This document shows positions 1 to 8,274 of a stretch of DNA of 33,742 bases, one piece after another. Source of the DNA: Prevotella illustrans (GTDB taxonomy: Bacteria > Bacteroidota > Bacteroidia > Bacteroidales > Bacteroidaceae); NCBI RefSeq assembly GCF_017426725.1, contig NZ_JAERMS010000006.1:1-33742 (forward strand), in the 5' to 3' direction. The first letter of the stretch is position 1; every line of letters starts with the position of its first letter. The notes beneath the pieces were generated by a model, which was given only the letters and a program-made list of their open reading frames with translations, made no database searches and was not told the DNA's origin. The translations under genes and the position numbers were made by a program.

Positions 1-393
1 GCCGATGAAAGGGCCGCGATTACGGCCTAAAAGCATAGCGATTAAGGGTAAAAAAACGAAGAGAAAACGCCCTTAAAACTACAATGTATTGATAACCAGC
101 GTTTTATAAACTTGCTCTACAATCGTTTATTTTCGTCCTTCTCTTTTCTTTTCCAGAATAATGCCACTTTTTTGATGGTATATGTAAAGATAATTCATTC
201 AGGGTGCGGTAGATATCATTGATACTTGTAAACCTGTCTCCATTAATTTTCTACTGACCCCAAAACACAGCAGGCACTTCTCAAAGTACGGTAACAAGGT
301 GATTCGTTCTACTTGCAGATTCAGCAACTGGGAATCAGCAAGCATGAAATTATCGCTTACAACGATCAATGCGTGATAGAATTTGCAGGCTCA
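1..393. other. Gene-free left edge
   Basis: No convincing gene lies here. The minus strand reads openly through the first ~48 bases as a hydrophobic peptide (ATG at 36), which could be the first residues of a membrane protein cut by the window edge, but twelve codons are too few to call. Reading frames that cross into the next gene are shadows of it. Confidence 0.4.
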
Positions 394-1083
394 TCAATTA
401 TTCTTTTTACCGCCATAACGGTCTATCAAGGTAGACTTTCCATTCAAGAACGCTTCAAAATAAGGTGGCTGATCGCGCAACTGAATATCATCATAGACAA
501 AATCGGCAATAACCGTATCTTTCCCATCAGGCAAGATCAAGCCCATTCTTCCGTTCTTTTCGGCCATAATAGGCATGGTGCAAAGGTCATCCACATAGAC
601 ATAAGGTGTGCGCAGAAAATCATAAAGCGCATGGACAAGGATGCTGCCTTCATGATCTTTAATTCCAAACTTTCCATTCTCCTCGAACACTGTATGGAAA
701 CGAATGTATTTACCTTTCATTCGATGTAGATACTTTATGATCTTGCGGCGATTATTTATCAATTTAAGCCAGTAGGAATAGGTATCACAATAGTTAGCTG
801 AGGCACGAGTCATGATGATCTTCCAGTCCATTCCACTCAAAGCTTTACGGTTCAGGTCGATATATCTGGCCAGCGCATTCTCCTTCTCCGGCAATGACAA
901 CTTGGACAATTGCTCCTCAAACTTGAGCATAATAGCCTTCGAACCCGACATTCCTTTGATGTAACGATGGATCTGTCGGCTTATTTCATCACAAACAAAC
1001 TTGTCTATCATTTCAATTTCGATGCAGTCTTCATAGAGTTCATCGAAATTCTCATCTGTTATCTTATTGCTGTTTTGCTTCAT
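394..1083 (-). CDS. WG-repeat-like hypothetical protein
   Basis: A 229-residue soluble protein with no signal peptide or membrane segment. The C-terminal half (about residues 125-225) has three degenerate copies of a WG-type repeat, each a short glycine-containing turn followed by a 'YD' hydrophobic strand (NGKFGIKDHEG, NGRMGLILPDG, NGKSTLIDRYG). The N-terminal half is charged and helical. WG repeats are beta-rich repeats of unclear function that are abundant in Bacteroidota. The start is supported by a strong Shine-Dalgarno-like AGGAGG about 6 nt upstream, unusual in this phylum. The gene lies outside the tRNA-Ser island and is probably chromosomal. No specific function can be assigned. Confidence 0.75.
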   Translation of the reverse strand: MKQNSNKITDENFDELYEDCIEIEMIDKFVCDEISRQIHRYIKGMSGSKAIMLKFEEQLSKLSLPEKENALARYIDLNRKALSGMDWKIIMTRASANYCDTYSYWLKLINNRRKIIKYLHRMKGKYIRFHTVFEENGKFGIKDHEGSILVHALYDFLRTPYVYVDDLCTMPIMAEKNGRMGLILPDGKDTVIADFVYDDIQLRDQPPYFEAFLNGKSTLIDRYGGKKNN

Positions 1084-1300
1084 GGCGATCCTCCTCTTGG
1101 TCAGTTGAAAATCTTCGTTTTACAGTAAATGGAACGATAACATGCTCCTATTAATCATATCAAGTATGCAAGTCTGAAACAGAAAAGCCTTAATCCAGCC
1201 TGCCATAACCTAATATTTACAAAGATATGACTATTTTCCATATTACAAAAAAAATCCCTATATTTTTTAATTCTTACAATATTTATTCATTGAAAATTCG

Positions 1301-1308
1301 TAATTTTG
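1301..1308 (+). promoter_or_regulatory. Bacteroidota -7 box TAATTTTG
   Basis: TAATTTTG fits the TAnnTTTG -7 consensus of the Bacteroidota primary sigma factor, 57 nt before the ATG of the small membrane protein at 1365. The -33 element is weak (only a TTG-like match in the AT-rich stretch around 1288-1292). Confidence 0.5.
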
Positions 1309-1364
1309 CAGGCAAACGGCAAAAGCCGCTTCCCTATCGCTAACAAATAGTATTATAATAGATT

Positions 1365-1589
1365 ATGAACACAGCATTAATAGGATTTATCCTTTTCGTT
1401 GCAGTGGCCCTTGTTGGTTGGGCTATTGCAGAACTTAAAAATAAAACTATCCATTTTAAGCATTCAGAGGCTGAAGCCGAAGGTGAAAAAGAAATGGAAG
1501 AACATTTCATGCAGAATGGTGCCCATGAGCAAAATCTGCAGGATCTGCTGAAGCACAACTGCACCAAAGGATATAGTGCTGTAGATTAA
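1365..1589 (+). CDS. Small single-pass membrane protein
   Basis: A 74-residue protein. Residues 4-23 form one hydrophobic transmembrane helix with a short outside N-terminus. A charged, glutamate-rich amphipathic segment (about residues 25-50) and a polar tail follow. It has no cleavable signal sequence and no motif I recognise. It has its own -7 box upstream and hairpins downstream, so it appears to be a single-gene unit between the WG-repeat gene and tRNA-Ser. Both the reading frame and the membrane prediction are good; the function is unknown. Confidence 0.65.
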   Translation: MNTALIGFILFVAVALVGWAIAELKNKTIHFKHSEAEAEGEKEMEEHFMQNGAHEQNLQDLLKHNCTKGYSAVD

Positions 1590-1599
1590 TCTGCTTGGC

Positions 1600-1625
1600 A
1601 ACTCTTACCTTGCAGGCTAAGAGTT
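1600..1625 (+). terminator. Hairpin after the small membrane protein gene
   Basis: AACTCTTA (1600-1607) pairs perfectly with TAAGAGTT (1618-1625) across a 10-nt loop, then a T-rich run. It starts 11 nt after the stop codon of the 74-residue gene and probably ends that transcript. Confidence 0.55.
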
Positions 1626-1637
1626 TATTCTACGCGC

Positions 1638-1688
1638 AAAGAGTCAAGCAACAAGTGCTATAAAATCGTACTTGTTGCTTGACTCTTT
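1638..1688. terminator. Perfect 19-bp inverted repeat before tRNA-Ser
   Basis: AAAGAGTCAAGCAACAAGT at 1638-1656 is the exact reverse complement of 1670-1688, around a 13-nt loop. It lies between the small membrane protein gene and the tRNA promoter. A stem this long and perfect would be a strong, possibly bidirectional, terminator or insulator; a remnant of a small palindromic element is the alternative. Confidence 0.5.
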
Positions 1689-1731
1689 ACTTATGAACAA
1701 AACATACTTTCGTAAATTTATCTCTCAAAAG

Positions 1732-1763
1732 TTTGGCCGTTTCAAATTAATCTTTTACCTTTG
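1732..1763 (+). promoter_or_regulatory. Promoter of tRNA-Ser
   Basis: TTTG (1732-1735) and TACCTTTG (1756-1763) are separated by 20 nt, a full match to the Bacteroidota -33/-7 promoter. It lies 24 nt before the mature 5' end of tRNA-Ser and is among the best promoters in the window. Confidence 0.8.
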
Positions 1764-1787
1764 CACACACTTTTAAGGAAAGGCCAT

Positions 1788-1872
1788 GGAGAGATGGTAG
1801 AGTGGTCGATTACAACGGTCTTGAAAACCGTCGTACCGAGAGGTACCGGGGGTTCGAATCCCTCTCTCTCCG
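1788..1872 (+). tRNA. tRNA-Ser (anticodon UGA)
   Basis: An 85-nt class II tRNA. The acceptor arms GGAGAGA (1788-1794) and TCTCTCC (1865-1871) pair perfectly, with discriminator base G1872. The anticodon arm ACGGT-CTTGAAA-ACCGT gives anticodon TGA, the long variable arm reads CGTACCGAGAGGTACCG, and the T arm has GGTTCGAATCC. The 3' CCA is not encoded. The last bases are also the left attachment site of the downstream island, so the tRNA was kept intact by the integration. Confidence 0.95.
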
Positions 1873-1873
1873 C
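1861..1873 (+). repeat. attL core: 13-bp direct repeat in the tRNA-Ser 3' end
   Basis: CCTCTCTCTCCGC occurs here and again, identically, at 21547-21559. This copy covers the 3' T-arm/acceptor end of tRNA-Ser. A tyrosine integrase gene lies just inside the other copy. From memory, the attN2 core of NBU2 is CCTGTCTCTCCGC, one base different and also in tRNA-Ser. Confidence 0.9.
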
Positions 1874-1877
1874 AGAT

Positions 1878-1915
1878 AAGGGTGTAAATCAGCGAATTAC
1901 GTGATTTACACCCTT
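1878..1915. terminator. 14-bp hairpin at the island left end
   Basis: AAGGGTGTAAATCA (1878-1891) pairs perfectly with TGATTTACACCCTT (1902-1915) over a 10-nt loop, followed by TATT. It begins 6 nt after the tRNA and can end both the tRNA transcript and the leftward island transcripts. The GGGTGTAAATCA arms also resemble repeats near the right end and may be integrase arm sites. Confidence 0.6.
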
Positions 1916-1974
1916 TATTGCACCCAAAAATCTATTATTCAAATAAGGCAAACCTATTACGGACTCGCCCCTTT

Positions 1975-4854
1975 CTACCTTGTAAGGGGATAAAGAATCT
2001 CTATCATTTCATTGGCTATTTTATAATCAACAATTCTCATGGTGTTACTTTCTTCAGAATTGAAGCCGAAGAAATTAATATTTCCATACCATACAATGGA
2101 TTTGTCAATGATTGCACACTGCAAAGTCTGCTCATTATTACAGACAACATCTATTCCCCCATTAGACAAATCAGTTTCGTTAAAACCTTTTTCTTTGATG
2201 CGAACAGAAATTTCTATACCTTTGTACAGAAGGCTGCTAAGCGTTTCTATGATAAGAGGTTTGTATTTATATCTTATTCGTGGAACGGATATCACTACAG
2301 AGTGTTTTGCAGCAATCAAATCATTTTGAAATACTCGTTCAAAATTATGGCGGGTGTATATCTGATTTAATAATTCGCCTTCTTGTATACATGATTCGTC
2401 TTTCTTACCGTAGCCTGCTGCCATATAGCCCTTCAATCTTTTTCTATACATTGAATCACAGAGAGGTACGCGGATATCAATGTAATCAAAAATCTGCACA
2501 TCGTTCTTTCCTTTATACTCTCGGTGTAACCTACCTGCGTATTGTTCTATATTTCCTTTCCAAGATATTGGCATAGTCAGAAAGAGCGTGTCCAGCCGTG
2601 GATAGTCGAATCCTTCACCGATATACTTTCCTGTTGCCACAATTATTAAAGTTTCGGACTGGCTAACAGATTGTAGTTTTTGTAAGGCAAAACGTTTTTC
2701 TTTAGTAGAATCGGCACCAATAAGTTGGATTATATTATCTGCAAAAGGTGAAAGCATTAGAGCCAATACTCTCACATGAGTAGTGCGAGTTGTCAAAATT
2801 AGGGGAGTACGTCCGTGTTGAAGCGCAGTTTTTACATCTTCTACGATAAGTTCGTTTCTTGCTTTGTCATTAGACAGAGACTCGGTTATTTGAGTATAAC
2901 TTTGGGGACTATCGGTGATGTTACAATATGTGGTGAATCTTGATATCAAGGTTCTTTTGAATGTTTGTTTAGCTATTTGGTCTTTAGATGAAGAAGAAAA
3001 TCTTATCTGCCCACACTGCATGAAAATAATTGGCTGATGTCCATCTTTTCGGATAGGAGTTGCCGTTAGTCCATAGATAAAAGTAGCATTTACTTGGCGC
3101 AAAACTTGCTCAAAACTAACCGAGGAAACATGATGACATTCGTCTACAACTACCATTCCATAATCCTTGACAAATGCCTTAGCATTACCCGCATTCAGGC
3201 AGGATTGTATCAATGCAATATCAACAATCCCACGCAATGTATTTTTGCCAGAGTGTAAGCAACCAATGATAGTATCTTGTCTTTTCCGCCCCCTCTTCCC
3301 AATAGGTGCTTCTATAGTATTTTGAATTTCCAAAAAATCATCTAACCGCTCTTTCCATTGCTCTAACAAAGCTTTGTTATGTACAAGTATCAAGGTGTTT
3401 ACTCTTCTTTTTGCAATCATAGCAATCGCAAACACAGTCTTTCCAAATGCTGTAGTAGCAGATAATGTCCCAATATTGTGTTCCAACATCGCTTCTATTG
3501 CGCTTTGTTGCTCTTCTCGGAGTTCACCTTTGAATGAAACATCAATACTTTGTCCATGATTTGTTTTGTCAGAAATGGTTATCTGCACACCATGTTGTGT
3601 CAATAGATTGGATACGGCATCTTCGCATCCACGAGGCAAGGCAAGGTAATCGGCATACAATTCCGAGCAAGAAATGACTCGTGGAATATTATAGGTAGAT
3701 AGGCGCATACCTTGTTTCTCATAAAACTCAGGATTACGAAAAGCAGCCATGCGTTTGAATAGGTTTACGCACTTAGCAGAAAGCCCAGCCAAAGGAATGT
3801 ACAGCATATTTGCCCGTGTAAGAGTAATTTTCTTGGGAAAATCATCAGATGCTATGTTTTCTATGCGTGGAGTTTCCCAAGGTTTAGAGCTACTTGTCTT
3901 AGAAAGTTCGCCTAAAGACGGAACAATATGTTGTCGCAATAGCAAGTCAACTTCTGCTTCAGAAATTCTCTTTATATTCGACAAGACATTCCATTGGTCA
4001 GTATATGCTTTGAAATATTCATCAACAAAAACGCTATTCCCTTTACGCCGAGCCATTCCTTGTAATGGTAAAGCAACAAGATTTCCCAATCCGCCCTCAG
4101 GAAGTGTGTTTTGATTTGGAAAAAATCGGTCGTATGACTTGAAAGATAAATGAATATCCTTGCTCATCGCCTTAGTTAGTAAGGCATTCCCAAGTTTCCT
4201 CGCTTTAGATGCGAGCAAAGACTCTTTGAAGAATATCCATACATGGGCACCATTGCCTGAGCGCGAACGCTCAATGTAGTAGGGAACACTCCATTCCTTG
4301 CAAATCTTTACGAAAGCAAGTACATCATTCTTGTAACCATGTTCACAACTCTTGTCGTCAAAATCAGTGCAAAGAAAAGAACAGGTATTATCTTTGCGTA
4401 TAGGAAAAATTCCTATGACATCACGTCCCCACTCATCTTTTCCTGCAAGATGATTGAATAGGTGGTCGTAAGAAAGCGGAGCATATTGCCTATTGGGACA
4501 ATCTGCACATTTATACTTCCGCTTATCGCAAATATCCTTCTTCCATTCATTTATGCATACAGGTTGATAGCCAGACTTTTGGGTAGTACAGCTATACCAT
4601 CGCTTGGCAAACACATCATTTCGCCCTTGAAACAGCTCTTGGAATATGGTAACTTTCTCTTGCAAACTTAACTTGCATTCAGAGGTGGGTGCAGGTTTAG
4701 CTTCCAAAGCCTCACTTTCTTTTGGATTATTCTTACATTTATATTCTATCCCATGTTGAGCAAGCATTTCTTTCAGTCTCGAATTTTCTTCTTCTAACTC
4801 TTTGACCTTTAGTTTGAGTGCTATTAAATCCATCATATCCATAGAGGCAATCAT
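1975..4854 (-). CDS. TOTE-type primase-helicase with C-terminal PLD-like domain
   Basis: A 959-residue, multi-domain protein. A leucine-rich coiled coil (about 8-33) is followed by a cysteine-rich segment (C100, C109, C116, C119). The archaeo-eukaryotic primase domain shows the catalytic DFD (164-166), SGNGAHVW (199-206) and an FPNQ...GGLGNLVALPLQG block (about 245-266). A superfamily 2 helicase follows: Walker A variant TTAFGKT (467-473), DECH (571-574), GLTATPIRKDG and the arginine-finger motif QYAGRLHR. The C-terminal ~100 residues resemble a phospholipase D/NucT half-domain (CAIIDKSIVWYGNINF), with Q-C in place of the usual H-x-K start, so nuclease activity is doubtful. TOTE proteins are proposed conflict systems. 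It is the last gene of an operon with the orphan (5921-6904) and RhuM genes, 31 nt after RhuM. Several in-frame Met codons make the exact start uncertain. Confidence 0.85.
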   Translation of the reverse strand: MIASMDMMDLIALKLKVKELEEENSRLKEMLAQHGIEYKCKNNPKESEALEAKPAPTSECKLSLQEKVTIFQELFQGRNDVFAKRWYSCTTQKSGYQPVCINEWKKDICDKRKYKCADCPNRQYAPLSYDHLFNHLAGKDEWGRDVIGIFPIRKDNTCSFLCTDFDDKSCEHGYKNDVLAFVKICKEWSVPYYIERSRSGNGAHVWIFFKESLLASKARKLGNALLTKAMSKDIHLSFKSYDRFFPNQNTLPEGGLGNLVALPLQGMARRKGNSVFVDEYFKAYTDQWNVLSNIKRISEAEVDLLLRQHIVPSLGELSKTSSSKPWETPRIENIASDDFPKKITLTRANMLYIPLAGLSAKCVNLFKRMAAFRNPEFYEKQGMRLSTYNIPRVISCSELYADYLALPRGCEDAVSNLLTQHGVQITISDKTNHGQSIDVSFKGELREEQQSAIEAMLEHNIGTLSATTAFGKTVFAIAMIAKRRVNTLILVHNKALLEQWKERLDDFLEIQNTIEAPIGKRGRKRQDTIIGCLHSGKNTLRGIVDIALIQSCLNAGNAKAFVKDYGMVVVDECHHVSSVSFEQVLRQVNATFIYGLTATPIRKDGHQPIIFMQCGQIRFSSSSKDQIAKQTFKRTLISRFTTYCNITDSPQSYTQITESLSNDKARNELIVEDVKTALQHGRTPLILTTRTTHVRVLALMLSPFADNIIQLIGADSTKEKRFALQKLQSVSQSETLIIVATGKYIGEGFDYPRLDTLFLTMPISWKGNIEQYAGRLHREYKGKNDVQIFDYIDIRVPLCDSMYRKRLKGYMAAGYGKKDESCIQEGELLNQIYTRHNFERVFQNDLIAAKHSVVISVPRIRYKYKPLIIETLSSLLYKGIEISVRIKEKGFNETDLSNGGIDVVCNNEQTLQCAIIDKSIVWYGNINFFGFNSEESNTMRIVDYKIANEMIEILYPLTR

Positions 4855-4885
4855 TATATTTTGTTGATTAACAAAGTAATCCTGA

Positions 4886-5896
4886 CTATTCTTTGGCTGG
4901 AGGTTGCCCGCTCTTCGGCAGTCGTTTTACCATTTTGTCGAAGTCGCTTTCAAGTTGTGCCATTTCTCTTTGGCGGTATATTGCGAACTCTCGTTCGGCT
5001 TTTTCGATGGCTTCTTTATGCGACACACTTCCCTTGCCCTCCAATAGTTTGCGTTGTAGAGCAATTATTTGGTTATCGAGAGCAGCTATCCAGTCGGTCA
5101 TGCGCATAGGGCGTTCTTCAAGTGCTTGGAACTCGGCAAAGTCTAAGAATTGCGATACAAGCAGGTTGAGCCGTTGCAATTCTTTTTCAGTGAGGTAGTT
5201 CTTGGCAATCTTCACATCTTCTTTGGTGATATAGTTACCTTTGAAGTTGGTCATGCCCACAAGAGGCTTTTCACTGTCCACACGGTCGTAGATAATCTCG
5301 GCTGCAGTATGTTCATGTACGGCATAATGCAACTTATTTTGCACTGTTGCGAAGAAAGTTCGCGTTAGGTCTGTGCGTGGGTCATAATCCACAGACGTGG
5401 CATAGATATCTGTTACCTGCTGATAAAAGTTGCGTTCTGATGCCCGAATGTCGCGAATGCGTTGTAGTAACTCTCTAAAATAACGGTTGCCTCCTTGTTT
5501 TAGCCGGTTGTCATCCATCGCAAAGCCCTTTTGGATATACTCATGCAGTCGTTCTGTTGCCCAACGGCGGAAGCGTGTTGCTACTTGCGATTGTACTCTA
5601 TACCCAAGAGCGATAATCATGTCAAGATTATAGTGATCAATATTGCGCTGTACGTTGCGATTGCCCTCCTTTCGAACTAACAAGTATTTCTTGTGAGTTG
5701 CTTCGTCTGCCAATTCATTGTCGGCATAGATGTTCTTGATGTGTAAAGCAATATTCTGTTGTGTGGTATCATATATTTCAGCTAACTGCCCTTGCGTCAG
5801 CCACACATCTTCGTCGGAAAAGCGCACATTTACCTTTACCAAACCGTTGAAGTCTTGGTAGATGAAGAGATGGTTATTACTATTCCTTTCTGTCAT
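4886..5896 (-). CDS. RhuM family protein
   Basis: A 336-residue member of the RhuM family (named for a Salmonella pathogenicity-island gene; biochemical role not settled). The N-terminal ~115 residues carry the family signature: VWLTQGQLAEIYDTTQQNI, then NIYADNEL, RNVQRNIDHYNLDMIIALGYRV and FRRWATERL, an arrangement resembling a DNA-binding antirepressor-type domain. The C-terminal part (about 130-330) is helical and charged, with a long coiled-coil-like stretch around 270-320. Length is normal for the family and there is no membrane segment. It is 24 nt from the upstream orphan gene and 31 nt from TOTE, so the three are probably co-transcribed. RhuM genes are common in phage-defence and toxin-antitoxin neighbourhoods. 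Confidence 0.85.
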   Translation of the reverse strand: MTERNSNNHLFIYQDFNGLVKVNVRFSDEDVWLTQGQLAEIYDTTQQNIALHIKNIYADNELADEATHKKYLLVRKEGNRNVQRNIDHYNLDMIIALGYRVQSQVATRFRRWATERLHEYIQKGFAMDDNRLKQGGNRYFRELLQRIRDIRASERNFYQQVTDIYATSVDYDPRTDLTRTFFATVQNKLHYAVHEHTAAEIIYDRVDSEKPLVGMTNFKGNYITKEDVKIAKNYLTEKELQRLNLLVSQFLDFAEFQALEERPMRMTDWIAALDNQIIALQRKLLEGKGSVSHKEAIEKAEREFAIYRQREMAQLESDFDKMVKRLPKSGQPPAKE

Positions 5897-5920
5897 TTTT
5901 TATGAATAAATTATTTCGGT

Positions 5921-6904
5921 TTAAGTATCCATCTCATCAAATAAGCTAGGATATATATAGTCTTCCTGTCTCTCTTTAGATTTACGATGGTGTATCACCT
6001 CTTGAGGAATTCCATTTATAGACATATTATCAACCTCAACAACTTCATATTCAGAGGTTATAACTTCTCCGTTTCTGTTTATTTTCTGTTTTTCTAGTAA
6101 TAAACAATGTATTATACTTCCATTGGAGAATGATATTTTTTGGGAATATACGTCATTTTGAAACTCTTGATCAGACATTCTAAAAGAAATATCTTTCTTC
6201 TTATATATTCCTCTCCACTTTCTCTTGCTTCGCTTAAGGATTGGAGCAACTATCTCAATTATAGCCTCTGTGTGTTCTACGGGATCTATATCTGAAGAAT
6301 CAATTTGGTAAGATGAAAAATCTTCCTTTGAAACTGTCCCTTCCCAAATATTTCTATTCCTTAGTGGATGATCTTTCTGCGCAAAGCTAATTTTTTCAAG
6401 ATCTTTATAATTAATAAGTTTTTGGTAGTAGTTAGAACGCTTTACGCGAATTGCCGTATCAGTGTGTTGAGTTTGAAAATTTGTGCTTTTTCCTTTTAAT
6501 TCTGCGATTTCTGCTTCTAAAATGAGTTTTTCTTTTTCATTACGTAAACTCTCTAACTCTTTAACTTCAGTAGACTTCAAATACTCTTCAACTTGATGTT
6601 TGACAAGTACTCCTATTACTTCAGATGGAGCAGAACTTAAAACATTTCCTACAATTGTAACAATTAAAGGAATAGCAACTGAAGACAAGCCATTTGCTTT
6701 CAACCAAGTTTTTATCCCCCCCTCCTCTAAAGGAAAAGTTTCAATATTGATTGTTACTCCGAATTGCTTTGCAACGTATTCAATGAGTCCCAATAATTCC
6801 TGCTGACAGGTATAAAAGACTTTTGCATCCATTGAATGGCGATCATTGGCAAGCCAATAATGAATCTCAAGAATATTTGCATCTAATTGCTTAATATCTT
6901 CCAT
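5921..6904 (-). CDS. Orphan protein with a possible membrane helix and coiled coil
   Basis: A 327-residue protein I do not recognise. The N-terminal 60 residues are helical with a WLANDRHSMDAKV motif. Residues about 74-95 are strongly hydrophobic with Gly and Ser (AIPLIVTIVGNVLSSAP), long enough for one membrane helix, followed by a charged coiled coil (about 104-137). The C-terminal half (150-327) looks like a soluble beta-rich domain with many Lys, Asp and Ser. It is the first gene of a tight operon with RhuM and TOTE. A membrane-tethered sensor would fit this layout, but that is inference only. A glycine-rich amphipathic helix packing inside a soluble fold is the alternative for the hydrophobic stretch. 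Confidence 0.7.
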   Translation of the reverse strand: MEDIKQLDANILEIHYWLANDRHSMDAKVFYTCQQELLGLIEYVAKQFGVTINIETFPLEEGGIKTWLKANGLSSVAIPLIVTIVGNVLSSAPSEVIGVLVKHQVEEYLKSTEVKELESLRNEKEKLILEAEIAELKGKSTNFQTQHTDTAIRVKRSNYYQKLINYKDLEKISFAQKDHPLRNRNIWEGTVSKEDFSSYQIDSSDIDPVEHTEAIIEIVAPILKRSKRKWRGIYKKKDISFRMSDQEFQNDVYSQKISFSNGSIIHCLLLEKQKINRNGEVITSEYEVVEVDNMSINGIPQEVIHHRKSKERQEDYIYPSLFDEMDT

Positions 6905-7099
6905 TTATTATATATAATATTCTATCAATTAACAACATTTTATGAATTTAGACCGTCCTTATTTTAATTAGCTAAAGGTAAATATACATTTTAGAGAGTC
7001 TAAATGCTCATTTCCACTTTAAGTGCTGCTCAGATGCTTTTTGCTATACAACAACATCCAGATATGTATAGAACAAACCGTTCTTATTCCATATTACAG

Positions 7100-8188
7100 T
7101 TACCCTTTTATAACGAAAATTATATCGGAGAGGCTCTCATAACCTTTTTTATTAAAAGTAAAATCTATCTTCTTTAACGATTCAGAGTTGAACGTATCTA
7201 GATAGGCGTTTATTTGTGGTTCAATTAATGAGAATGCGCGTTTCATTTTCCACGATTGATTCATATTGGTAGAGTCAATAAGGATTATAAATAAACGGTT
7301 CTCTGCACCAAACAAGCGAGGACTTTGATTCTCATATAGCCATTTCATAAGGGTTTCTGGTTCATTTTGTGCTTCTTTGACAACTTGCTTTCTTATAGAA
7401 ATAAGATTTGTAACAACCGCAGAATGTCCATGATTTTCTAGTTCTTCTTTAAGGAAATAATATTGTTCCGAATCGGAAAGATTTTTGTCCGGTATAATAT
7501 TAAATGACTTAGCTTGATGTTTAAGCCATGTAATCTCTTTATTCCCTAATTTTTCCTTTAATTTACTCTGCAAATAAGCTTCAGGAAAATAAGTTACTTT
7601 CAAATCTATTGGATTATTGTCGATAAAAAAGTCAACACTCTTGATTTCTCCAACTGCGGATAGGACACGTTTATGTTTCTTGAAAATAGATTCTATAAGG
7701 TATGATGTCCAATTATTATACCAACTCGTCTGTACAAATTTCCAAGCATTAGCAGCAATGGCATCTGCTTTACTTTTGAGTATATCGAAATCACTAATGG
7801 TTTTGATGTATCTTCTAACGAGGTATTGATCAAGTGAGTTCTCTTGGTCACCTCCCCATTCGTAATTTGTAATTTTGCGCAGATCACTTTTCAATTTTTC
7901 TTCGTCAACTCCCATTGTGTGATACCACTCATTGTTTCTGTTAAATAGATAAGTATCAAGTATAGCCATGCTATTAGGGATTTTCTCCATAAGAGAGTAC
8001 AATTCGGCAAATTGTTCGCCTATTTTGGTAGATTTGAGTACAATATTGTTATCGTTCACAAATTGTTTTATCTGTTTACTTCTGCATACGGCTCTTACTT
8101 TCAAGTAAAGTAATGCTTTCTCATTATGATTAAATGCGTATAGATTTTGGGTACGAAACTCTTTGTCCCACTTTTCAAAATTTGTCAT
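7100..8188 (-). CDS. Probable Type II restriction endonuclease, PD-(D/E)XK type
   Basis: A 362-residue protein without close similarity to an enzyme I can name. Between residues 160 and 200 it has the layout of a PD-(D/E)XK nuclease: E166 in a helix, D186 in the strand SVDFFI, then D195-L-K197 in the strand NPIDLKVTYF. It directly follows the DNA methyltransferase gene (86 nt gap), which follows an Xre-type regulator, the standard order of a controlled Type II restriction-modification system. Recognition sequence is unknown. Neighbourhood and catalytic-site pattern support the call; there is no family-wide match beyond that. Confidence 0.7.
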   Translation of the reverse strand: MTNFEKWDKEFRTQNLYAFNHNEKALLYLKVRAVCRSKQIKQFVNDNNIVLKSTKIGEQFAELYSLMEKIPNSMAILDTYLFNRNNEWYHTMGVDEEKLKSDLRKITNYEWGGDQENSLDQYLVRRYIKTISDFDILKSKADAIAANAWKFVQTSWYNNWTSYLIESIFKKHKRVLSAVGEIKSVDFFIDNNPIDLKVTYFPEAYLQSKLKEKLGNKEITWLKHQAKSFNIIPDKNLSDSEQYYFLKEELENHGHSAVVTNLISIRKQVVKEAQNEPETLMKWLYENQSPRLFGAENRLFIILIDSTNMNQSWKMKRAFSLIEPQINAYLDTFNSESLKKIDFTFNKKGYESLSDIIFVIKG

Positions 8189-8274
8189 AATAATTCGCTT
8201 TTATAAGAATAAATAAATCCGTATTTATTAAGAATCATATTTTATAAGTTTTATTTTGCATTTTTGTATTGAAC

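Noticed and set aside
1..48. Hydrophobic minus-strand peptide at the window edge (ATG at 36)
   Set aside because: Only twelve codons are inside the window; too short to support a gene.
313..729. 138-codon plus-strand frame
   Set aside because: It lies antisense to the WG-repeat gene, whose start has a strong ribosome binding site.
1918..2370. 150-codon plus-strand frame at the TOTE 3' end
   Set aside because: Antisense to the conserved C-terminus of the TOTE gene; composition is that of a shadow frame.
5921..6904. Assigning the orphan to a named toxin or sensor family
   Set aside because: Only a hydrophobic stretch and a coiled coil are visible; no motif supports a specific family.
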